Part shown: one piece after another, positions 35,401 through 47,400 of the stretch
How the letters are laid out: each line of letters opens with the position of its first letter
Numbering within the stretch: the first letter of the stretch is position 1
From: Sipunculus nudus
Lineage: Eukaryota > Annelida > Sipuncula > Golfingiida > Sipunculidae
Assembly (NCBI GenBank): GCA_026874595.1
Contig: CM049318.1
Span: 51,364,750-51,428,749 of the forward strand
Direction of reading: 5' to 3'
DNA: 64,000 bases
Position numbers and translations under genes: made by a program
Notes under the pieces: model-generated
The model's input: only the letters and a program-made list of their open reading frames with translations
Database searches by the model: none
Told to the model about the DNA's origin: nothing

Positions 35401-38400
35401 AATTTTGTTATTTGTAACAAATGTTATGTGTTACTGTATTAAGAAATTGATAAATATTAATTATCTGTAAATAGCCTGATTAAGACATATATATATGTAC
35501 ATGGAAAAAGGTCAAAATTTTTAAATACTTTGATTATATTAAAGGTTAAATGGAGGCCAGTGTTGTGGGGACTTGGCCTGCAACTCCTCCTGGGAGTGAT
35601 TATCCTGCGTACCAGTCAGGGCTACGCTGCGTTCAAATTCCTCGGGGGACAAGTACAGTACTTTCTCAGTTACTCGGACTTTGGTGCTGAGTTTGTGTTT
35701 GGTGAAAAGTATAAGGATCACTTCTTTGCATTTAAGGTGAGTCTTCATTGTCTACATATATCATGTGGAATTTTCTAGTACTTACAAATTATAACGAACA
35801 CTGAAACAAAATTTCAGGATAAACACTGAAACCCCTCAAAAGTCACTACTTATTTGATGTTTATGTTTCAGATTTATTAAAATTACTATTTTTATATACC
35901 TGTCTATGACAATGTATTATGACATACTCTTGGTCCATCTGTCTGTCTGTCCATTGTCCGTCCTTTAACTTTTACTATCATTGCAATAAATTACTAGAGA
36001 TTTACTGGATTTTCACAAAACTGATCAAAACTACTTACCAATAAATTATCTTGCCTTAATTTGATTATAGGCAAAATCCATGCATGTTTAATGAGGTCAG
36101 AGGTCAACTTTGTTGGGTCACCAGGAATATGATAGATTTTGGTGAATGTGTATGTTATGAAAATGTGTATTTGCTTAATTAGTAAATATCTAAAAATATA
36201 AAAAGTAAATATTTAAAAAGAATTTTAATTTTAAAAAAATTTAAGATTTGTGATTTTGCCATTTTCCGTAAAAGGGGATTTTTTTTCTGTATATTGTATC
36301 TGTTAATGATCCAGTTAAGATTTGTGTTCCTGATTAAAATGGGAACATTTTTTTTTCAGGTACTACCAGTGATCGTTTTCTTCAGCTGTATAATCAATAC
36401 ACTATACTACCTTGGAGTGATGCAGTTTGTCATCAGCAAAATCGCTTTCGTGATGCAGGTTACCATGGGAACGGCACCAGCTGAATCACTGACCGCTGCT
36501 GCTAATATATTCATTGGGCAGGTAAATCAATAACTACCATCTGTACTGGGAGCTGATGCTGATAATTAGATGTCTGGTTGGATAAGGCAAAAAAAAAATA
36601 ATGTTTGGTTCTCAGGCACTTTTTTTCAGGAATCAATGTGGGCGGGCATTTTTTTTTATTTTTAATTTTTTTAATATGTTTGGATGAAAATGTCAAATGA
36701 TAAATGAAAGGCATGATAATAACAGATTTATGTTGCTAAACAAATAAAAGCACTGCATAACAAAGGAAATTTATCAAAAATGTATGATTTTATCTTCTTG
36801 AAAAAATGTTTGAGCAGCTGGATTGGTAAGTTTCTATTGAAAATCAAAATAAAAATTCCAAATTGATTGGGCGGTGCCTGAGAACCAAACCTTTTATTTT
36901 TTTTGCCTAATCTCTCACAATCTGTCAGGAATAACTCTGGTATAATAACTAACATCTGTCTTACCAAGAATAGATGATGCCCATAACAGGGATTTGTTTG
37001 GGTGTTACCCAATACACATACTGGTGATCAGTATTCTACCAGAGTAGTTCTCTGTCTTCTCCTATATCTGCTGATGGATAGGTTCGACATGGCCCAGTAT
37101 TTGACCAGTGATAAACATTAAACTAGATGTCTACAACTGTGATCAGGCAGCTTCCCTTGAATCACCACCTTGAACATTAGATCCAGGTTAAAAATGAATT
37201 TCAGGAACTAATCTGTTAAAAGTGACTCTTATACAAAATTAGGGGTATTGGACTCAGAGATCCAGCAAAATATATGGTAGAGAAAAAAAATTTTTGCCAG
37301 TGCTGTTTGCACTTCTTGAGGCCTAAGAAAGTCCATTCCAACTCGCCAAAATCTGGAACAAAATTTTGAAATAGAACTCCTGTAAGCTTCCCTGTTGGGG
37401 GACACTTTATGAATCTAAAATTTAGGGCCAGTCATAACATTTTAATAGTTATCTTCCTGTGTTTTGTGTAGGCAGTACTCGTACATGCAGTGATATGTAT
37501 GAGGATTATCCTAACTCAAGAAGTGTGAATTTTGCATTTTTCAGCTTTTCTGATAGTTTACTTTGATATAGTCCAGTTTCAACCAGTATAAAAATGCTTG
37601 ACCTGGTTAGATCATAAGAGTCCACAACATTCTTGTATTAAAGGTCTCTCACACCAGTGATATGGAAAATAATCAGCACAACAGTGAGTGCAGCATCAAA
37701 CGAAAAGTTGGTGTTGGATGCATTTGAAGAGGTCTTAACAAGAAATGCAGTAGTTATGATTTTTGTCCCCAACTTTTGCAGAATGGGGACATTGATTAGG
37801 GTTTGTCTGTCTTCCCCTCTGTCTGTCTGTCATTCTGTTTGTCTGTCTGTCCGTCAGGTTAATTTCCGTGCATTTACTTTCCTAAATATAATCTGATTTC
37901 ATTCATATTTGGGTTATTGATTGCTCTCTTGTATACCTTGGTTAGGATAGGTTATTGAGTGTCTATCTAAAAAATAATTCTCTCCAGCTCAAAAACAAAT
38001 TTATCAAATTTTGATCCAATTTCTCAATGTGTTTTAGTTTTTATGTTCACCTGCAGATGTCTCCACATGTCAAAGTGGATTTTGGTCCTATTTCTCAATG
38101 TCTTTTATTTTTTCTGTTCGCCAGCAGATGTCTTCACATGTCATAGTGGATCTGTTTAAGTTTTCATGTGCCCTCAAGATTTTATTCACGGTTATAATTT
38201 TGGTTGCTTATCAAGCATGTAAGACAACAAGAGCTAAAAGCGGGGGACATTGATTCCATGAATTCAGTTTTGTTGAATAATTCTTCATTTAATGCACTGG
38301 GAATAATGTCAAGAACAATACAGTGAAACTGTATTGTATTTATACTAACCAGTATGCTGTCATTATTATTATTATTTCAGACTGAGGCTCCCATCCTGGT

Positions 38401-41400
38401 GCGACCGTTTATTCCCTATATGACAAAAAGTGAGTTGCATGCTATCATGACCACTGGTTTTGGAACAATTGCTGGAGGTGTCATGGCTGCCTATATTCTG
38501 TCTGGGGTGAGTGTTTTTTTACTTTAAAAAAAATTTACTTCACAAGATCTGTGAAAGATGGTAAAGTTTAAAGTGCAAGTTCTAAAGAGCAGATGGAATC
38601 CAATGTTTGTGATACTATCAACAAATTAGGCATCTTATGTTAAATGATGAATATAATTATAAAAATATAAATTGGAATTTAAAAAGTACTTTTAAAATGT
38701 TTTTTTCACTGCACCTAACTCAATTTTTTCAGGTTTCATAATTTGTGGACTTTCATAAAATTTATAAGTTTAAAATTATATCAGTCATTAAAATCAGTCT
38801 TATACATCTATGTAGTTATGTTTTTATGAATTTTTCACTTCTTTGAAAGTTGAATGCCAGAATCAAAATCTATGTTAGTTTTGTTTGTAGTGACAGCAAG
38901 ATTGTACATCAAAACAGTCTGTTTGTTAATCACTTGCGAGGGTTGTTTTTGCTCATTGTTTCTGGTCAGTGCTGTGGGCCATAAGAAACTCTTCCAAGGT
39001 CTGGTCCTTTTATGTTTCAACTGTGTAGTATGTTTTGATAAATTTGACAGACAGCTGCTGTAGTGTATATTAATCATTGCAGGTACCGGCTGAGCACCTG
39101 ATCTGTGCATCGGTGATGAACGCCCCTGTTGCCCTTGGTCTTGCCAAGCTGTTCTATCCTGAGACTGAAAAACCTTGTAATGTGTCAGAGAGTCTGGAAC
39201 TGGAGAGAGGGTAAACCCTGAAACTAAATAAAATTTTATTTTACAATTTATAAGTTCACAATTATTGTCAGTATTGGCCTGATTTAGGTATCAGCCATTA
39301 GGAATCTTTTATTTGCAAAATTGTCTAACTTGTAATACAAATCCATTTTTCCTGTTCATGCTAGGAATTACCAGACAACAGTTCTCACGGCAGAGACTGA
39401 ATATATATTATGCAATAACACTAAGTTACAGTATAACATATTCATATATACATAAATATAATTATTAAACTTCTCTGATTATAAATACGTCTGTCTATGA
39501 AGAGATGTATAACCTTATGCCCACGGTCAATCCGTCGGATAACTTTTAGTGTCGCCATGATAACTTATCAGGGCTTGGATGGATTTTTACAAAACTCACC
39601 AAAACTTATTTACCAATTGATTATCTCACCTGAGTTTTATTATGAGCAAAATCCAAGCATATGTAAAAAATCAAAGGTCACTGGGTTACTTTGTGGTGTA
39701 GATTTGATAACTTACCAGGAATATAATGGATTTTCTTAAAACTCAATAGAAATATTAATCAATATAAATTCTCACCTGTATTGGATTTTAAGCAAAATAC
39801 ATGCATATTTAATAAGGTCAAGAGGTCACCAGATTTTGGTGGCACTGTGATGATAGATTTTCATGAAACTCATTATGAATATAAACCTATAGATTCTCAC
39901 CTGAATAACATTCTCAGTAAAATTCACACATAATTAATTAGGGCAGGGGTTACAAGATAAGTGGCTGGCATTTTAATTGCAGTGAACAATAAATTTTAAC
40001 TTATTACAGTAAAGAGAGGAACATTTTGGAGGCTGCGGCTGCAGGCGCTGCAGCATCAATCAAACTGGTGGCGAACATTGCTGCTAACCTGATCGCATTC
40101 CTGGCATTGCTCAAGTTCGTGGATACAACCCTCGGCTGGCTAGGATCCATGGTCAATCACCCTGAACTCAGCTTCCAGGTAAATTGCAACTCTGTAATGT
40201 ATCACAAATGGCTACTGTTCTTATTGCAGATCTGAAAACGTGTTCCTTCTAAAAATTTATTAATTAGGATTTTAAAGTAAAGCGTGGTATGACCGGACTG
40301 TTTCTGCAAAACTAAGTTATTTCACTCATGTACTGCATTCTACATGATGATTTTCCTTGATATTTGTAATTTCAAGAAAGCTGTTGATAATAAAATATAC
40401 TTTTGAGTATAGTGATTTTTAGCCCTCAGCCCTTAGGCTGATGGGCTTTTGTCATCACCCAAGCTGTCCGTCCGTCCGTTCGGCATCCATTAACTTTTAC
40501 CTTGTGAGTGGGATATCTTAAAAAGGATTCGCTGTCAGAATTTTATTTCCTCGGTAAAGATGTATATCGACAAAATCTCGGTCAAGTTAAAAGATGGGTG
40601 ACCGTGACCTATTTTTCTACATTTTAGAGCAGATTATAGAAAAACACTTAGATGCTTATTACTCAGGAACCATTTGGTGGATTTTCACAAAACCTACTAT
40701 GATTATTGGGACTGATAGTCTGTACCTGCTACACAAGTTTGGTGGCACCACCTACAATTTCTGATTTTTAATGAATTTTTATCGGATTTTTCAACTTTGG
40801 GCTTGTGAGTGGGATATCTCTAAAAGGATTCACCATAGGAATTTTATTTTTTCGGTGAAGATGTATATTGACAAAATCTCAGTCAAGTTTTAAGATGGGT
40901 GACCTTGACCTATTTTTCTACGTTTTAGAGCTGATTATAGAAAAAACATTTAGAAGCTTATTTTTCAGGAAACATTTGGTGGATTGTTATGAATCATGGT
41001 ACATACCTCTCCATTTTAAATTTATAACTGAGACATGTACAGATATACATCCATGTGAGAACAGATATTTAGTACTTGTTACTGTTACCACCCCTAAACA
41101 CTGTTCTTTTGGCTGAGGGCTTTTGTCAGCTTCTGCTGATATTCTAGTTTTTATTTATACTTAAGTCAACAGGTAATGCAGAGGCTGTGTGCGACTATTT
41201 CTCAATTCAAATTTAGGACCTACTTTGGTCAGAGTATTTACTGAATGGGTCTCATTCAGCTTTAAGATTCAGCCATTGTTGAATGTTCCTTGAATGACGT
41301 CCAGGACATGCATACATTTAACATTGCAGCTGCAACCCTGCTTTATGAATAGTGTGTTGATAGACTTATGGTCACATATGATGTGAACATGCTTGGAATA

Positions 41401-44400
41401 TTATGATAATTCCAGACTATTTGAAATATTGCTGTAGATTTAAAAGATGAAAACATGTATGGAAATTTTTGACCAAAAAATTAATTGTATTCTAAATACT
41501 CATCCAGTGTTATAGTTTTTGGTGAAATATTAACATTTTTCAGTGAAATATGTGATTTAAATTAAGTCCATATTGTACCAACGATCTTCACTGAATGATA
41601 TGTTTATTAATAGTTCATCTGTTATCCACCAGGTGGCGTGTGGTCACCTGTTTTTGCCTGTGGCCTATTTGATGGGTGTCGAATGGGAGGACTGCACAGA
41701 AGTGGCCCGTCTTCTTGGGATCAAGTCCTTCACCAATGAGTTTATTGCTTACAAAGAACTCTCCAAGCTCATTAAAAATAGAAAAATGTGCACTGGGCCG
41801 TCCATATCTGTAAGTGAAAAGTATTAAAAAGATGGGATATGCAAGTGGTATGTGTGTCTAAATATGTGGGAAGGAATTTTTTTCAGAACTTTGTTAAAGC
41901 CAGCCTAGCTTTTCTGTAGTATTTATGTGATATCTGGCTTTTAATTAATAAAATGTTGGTTAAATAACTGTAAGGAAAGTTTGTATTATGTGATGGATGT
42001 ATTAGTTTGTTTATCTACAAGTTGTTGGTAAACAAATTACATGTGCCAGTATTGACAAAAAGGAAAACCATGTAAGCCAAGGTGGTGAGTTTTATTTTGC
42101 AGTCTTTTGCATTCTGTATTAATTATTCTTGAAAAATAAATCTATAATATTAAATGAATTCAGTTAAAAAAAATCATAAATTAGGCAGGGTTCTCAGGCA
42201 CCATGTGCGTCAAATTTGACCCTTGGTATCAAAAATTTTGATTATGATTTTCAATAGAAACTTACCAATTTCGAACTCAAGCTACTGGAATATTTCTTTC
42301 AAGAAGATAGAAATAATACAATTTTGACATTTTTATCGAAACCTACAAAAAAGGTTTAAAAAATTTGCCCTGGTGCATTGATTTCTGAAAAACCTGAGAA
42401 CCCAACTTTTTTTGGTCTTTATAATTATAACAGTTGCATCACTTTCTTTATAAGAATTCCCTATGATGTATCATATATTTGAATTTAATTTTAGATACGC
42501 TCTGAGGTCATCTGCACCTATGCGTTGTGTGGCTTTGCCAACCTGAGTTCAATAGGTGTCCAGCTGGGAGGCATTGGTCCAATGGCCCCTAACAGAATGG
42601 GAGACTTGGCCAAGGTTGTCCTCAGAGCCCTTATATGTGGAACTGTCGTCTGCTTTATGAGTGCTTGTGTAGCAGGTAAACAGATATGCATACGACTAAA
42701 CACTATTTGTAATAATAACATTAAAATAATGATAAATATTATTCATATAGCGCCATTTCTCTGGAACTTGCAGCACTACATGTACCTATACCTGCATTCA
42801 GAGCATGGTTTCAAAGAACCCTTCCCCTGGTACCTCTCCCCAAACCCTAACTCTTTCTCATTCACAGACTTCCATGTGACACGTTGATACTTTAAGATTT
42901 TCCCCTCAGCTTACACAAAGGCTGCAAGTTTTATTTTTTTCTTGATGTTCTGATTTTTTAGCTCAGCTGACTGAAAGTCATCTGAGCTATAGCGATCACT
43001 CTTTGTCCGTCGTCCGTCTGTCTGTCTGTCTGTCCTACTGTCCGTCTGTCTGTCCGTTAACCAGGCACAAATCGTAACCACTCTGTAAGTTCTCTGTTAC
43101 TCATAACCTCTGAGCTATGGGGCTCCGAAGTACCCCCCAGAAAAATGGAAAATTTGATACAAAAGCTCAAGTATCTGAACAACTATTGCATTGATCACCA
43201 TGATTCTGTGCATGGATATTGATCATGGAATGTTTCATCAGTTTCTGCAGTCTGGTGGCGCCACCTATATTTTTTTTATTTTTACGAATTTTTTTCTTTA
43301 TTTTTGAGACCTCTTGAGATGTGGTCATCTGTTAACAGGGCACAAATTGTAATGACTGGACCTAGAGTCTTCTCTATTGAAATTCCGGGAGGCCCATGAA
43401 AAGTCTCTTTGGAAACCTGAAATTAAGTCTCTGTTACCCATAACCTCTGAGCTATGGGGCTCCGAAATACCCCCCAGAATAATGGAAAATTTGATTCAAA
43501 AGCTCCAGTATCTGAACAACTATTGCATTGATCACCATGATTTTGTGCATGGATATTGATCATGGAATGTTTCATCAGTTTCTGCAGTCTGGTGGCGCCA
43601 CCTATATTTTTTCGATTTTTACGAATTTTTTTCTTTATTTTTGAGACCTCTTGAGATGTGGTCATCTGTTAACAGGGCACAAATTGTAATGACTGGACCT
43701 AGAATCTTCTCTCTTGACATGCTGAGAGGCCCATGAAAAGTCTCTTTGGAAACCTGAAATAAAGTCTCTGTTACCCATAACCTCTGAGCTATGGGGCTCC
43801 GAAATACCCCCCAGAATAATGGAAAATTTGATTCAAAAGCTCCAGTATCTGAACAACTATTGCATTGATCACCATGATTCTTTGCATGGATATTGATCAT
43901 GGAATGTTTCATCAGTTTCTGCAGTCTGGTGGCGCCACCTATATTTTTTCGATTTTTACGAATTTTTTTCTTTATTTTTGAGACCTCTTGAGATGTGGTC
44001 ATCTGTTAACAGGGCACAAATTGTAATGACTGGACCTAGAATCTTCTCTCTTGAAATTCTGGGAGGCCCATGAAAAGTCTCTTTGGAAACCTGAAATTAA
44101 GTCTCTGTTACCCATAACCTCTGAGCTATGGGGCTCCGAAGTACCCCCCAGAATAATGCAAAATTTAATACAAAAGCTCAAGTATCTGAACAACTTATGC
44201 ATTAATCACCATGATTCTTTGCATGGATATTGATCATGGAGTGTTTCATCAATTTCTGGAGATTGGTGGCGCCATCTATATTTTTTTTATTTTTTACGTT
44301 TTTTTACTCTACTTTTGTGATCTTCAAACATTTGGTCATCTGTAAACAGGGCACAAATCATAATGACTGGACCAAGAATCTTCTGTCCTCACCTCCAGGG

Positions 44401-47400
44401 AAGCCCATAAAAGGTCTACATGGAAACCCGAAATAAGGTCCCTGTTACCCATATTCTGTGAGCTATGGGGCTCTGAAGTACCCCCCAGAATAAAGATTTG
44501 GTCATATATTAACAGGGCACAAATCATAATGACTGGACCTAGAATCTTCTTTCTTGACATGCAGGGAGGCCTTTGAAAAGTCTCTTTGGAAATCTGAAAT
44601 TACCCCCCAGAATAATGCAAAATTTAATACAAAAGCTCAAGTATCCAAAGAACTGATGCATTTTCCCCCATACTTTGCACCGATATTGATCATGGAGTGT
44701 TTCATAAGTTTCTGCAGACTAGTGGCACCACTTGTATTTTTTTGTTATTTTTACATTTTTCACTTTATTTTTTAGACCTTTTAAGAAACATATTATATGG
44801 TCATAATATTTATTCAAAACAACAGCAAAAATAATAAAATCATTTGTTGTTTTTCTTGTTTTGCTACTACCAGGTACACAAGCTCAGTCTTGTAGCTGAC
44901 TTGTTTTATGTTTGGACAGATAATGACAGTTACAGATCGAGTATGCATTTCGTCCCAGTTGACCTACTTTTGATTGTTTTACAGCTCCTAAACATAGAAA
45001 ATTTCATTAAAGACAGAAATTTTTATGGAAAATTCACATGTATGGACTTTTTTTCACAATGCCTGCAGAAACTGGCCTGATTTTTGGTGTGTTGCTTGAT
45101 AATGACCCATTACAGATCAAAATTGCATTTTGCCCTTGTTGACCTACTTTTGACCATATGACCCCTCCTGAACTTAAAAAAATTCACAAAATTTAACAAA
45201 TATTTCTAATTTGCTCCAAGCAATGCATTCGTGTCATTCCGACACATCTAGTTTACAAATTGTTTTCTCTATTTTTGAGACCTTTAAAAATGTGAACATA
45301 TGTTAGCAGGGCACAAATTGTAAAGACAGGACCTAGAATCTTCAGTCTTGACATTCTGAGAGACCTATGAAAAGTCTTCATTGAAACCAGAAATTAGGTC
45401 TCTGTTACCCATTTCCTTTGAGCTATGGGGCCCCAAAGTACCCCCCAGAATAGTGAAAAATTTCATAAAAAAACTTCAATATCTGATTAACTACATCACT
45501 GATGGTCATGATTTTTGGCATACATATTGATCATGAGATGTTTCTTCAGTTTCTGCAGACTGGTGGCGCCACCTGTATTTTTCAAATTTTTACAATTTTT
45601 TTCTTTATTTTTGAGACCTTTAAGGATGTAGTTATCTGTCAACAGGGTTCAAATTGTAAAGACTGGACCTAGAATCTTTATTCTTGACATTCTGAGAGAC
45701 CTATGGAAAGTCTCCATGGAAAACAGAAATTAGGTCTCTGTTACCCATATCCTTTGAGCTATGGCACTCCAAAGTACAGCTCAGAATAATGGAAAATTTG
45801 ATACAAAAGCTGAAGTATCTGAACAACTAATGCAGAGATCACCATAATTGTTTGCATGGATATTGATCATGGAGTGTTTCATCAGTTTCTGCAGCCTTGG
45901 TTAGCCACCTCTATTTTTTTCGATTTTTTATGAATTTTTCTCTATTTTTGAGACCTTTAAAAATGTGGACATCTGTTAACAGGGCACAAATCATTAAGAC
46001 TGGACCTAGAGTCTTCAGTCTTGACATTCTGAGAGGCCTATTAAAAGTCTGCATGAAAACCTGAAATAAGGTCTTATTATCCATATCCTTCGAGCTATGG
46101 GGCCCCAAAGTATACCCCAGAATAGTCAAAAATTTCATACAAAAACTTCAATATCTTATTAACTACATCACTGATGGTCATGATTTTTGGCATACATATT
46201 GATCATGAGATGTTTCATCAGTTACTGCAGACTGGTGGCGCAACCTGTATTTTTCGATTTTTGAATTATTTTTTTTTCTATTTTTGAGACCTTGAAAAAT
46301 TTGGACATCTGTTAACAGGGCACAAATTGTAAAGACTGGACCTAGAATCTTTATTCTTGACCTTCTGAGAGACCTATGGAAAGTCTACATGGAAAACAGA
46401 AATTAGGTCTCTGTTACCCATTTCCTGCAAGCTATGGGGCCCCAAAGTACCCCCCAGAATAGTGAAAAATTTCATACAAAAACTCCAGTATCTCAATAAC
46501 TACAACACTGATGCTCATGATATTTGGCATACATATTAATCATGACATGTTCTATCAGTTTCAGCAGACTGGGTGTGCCACCTCTATTTTTTTTCAAATT
46601 TTAAGAATTATTTTCTCTATTTCTGACACCTTTAAAGATGTGGTTATCTGTCAACAGGGTACAAATTGTAACAACTGGACCTAGAAACTTCATTCTTGTC
46701 ATGCAAGGAGGCCCATGAAAAGAGTCTGTGGAAACCTGAAATTAGGTCTCTGTTACCCATATACTTCAAGCTATAGGACTTCAAAGTATCCCTCGGAATA
46801 ATGGGAAATTTGATACAAAAGCTGAAGTATCTGAACAACTAATCCAGAGACCACCATGCTTCTTTGCATGGATATTGACTATTAAGTGTTTTTATTAGTT
46901 TCTGCAGACTGGTGGAGCCACCTGTATTTTTTTAAAGTCTACGCATTTTTTCTCTGTTTTTGAGATATATTAATACAGACACAATCTCAGCCTGTTGGTT
47001 CATCTGTTTGATGCTTCAGTTGAATGGTTATATACTACCATTCAGATGATAAAATTTCCTTTTGCAAATCTCTTCCCGGTCAGCTGAGCGTCATCACCCA
47101 TGGGTCACTTGTTATTAATTGGACTATGTCAAAAAAAGACTTGGTTTAGGAAAAAGGTGATATATATATATATGTATTGTTTGTTGAATTGGACTGCTTA
47201 AGGGTGATTTAAGGATGTAAAGGATGTGCAAAAATTGCAGTAACGATCAAAATTTATTCCTTGTTAAAATGTTTAAACAACCTTGAAAATTAAATTTAAA
47301 AAAAGTTGTTGGTATGTGTTGGTGCATATTGTTTTGGTTAATTACAATCCAATTATTTGCCAGGCAATATCAACTTTGTCTTAATTTTTCTCAGGGCTAC

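Noticed and set aside
43377-44436. Series of similar 60-127 codon ORFs on both strands
   Set aside because: They follow the 337 bp repeat unit; codon use and stops reflect the array, not a protein family.
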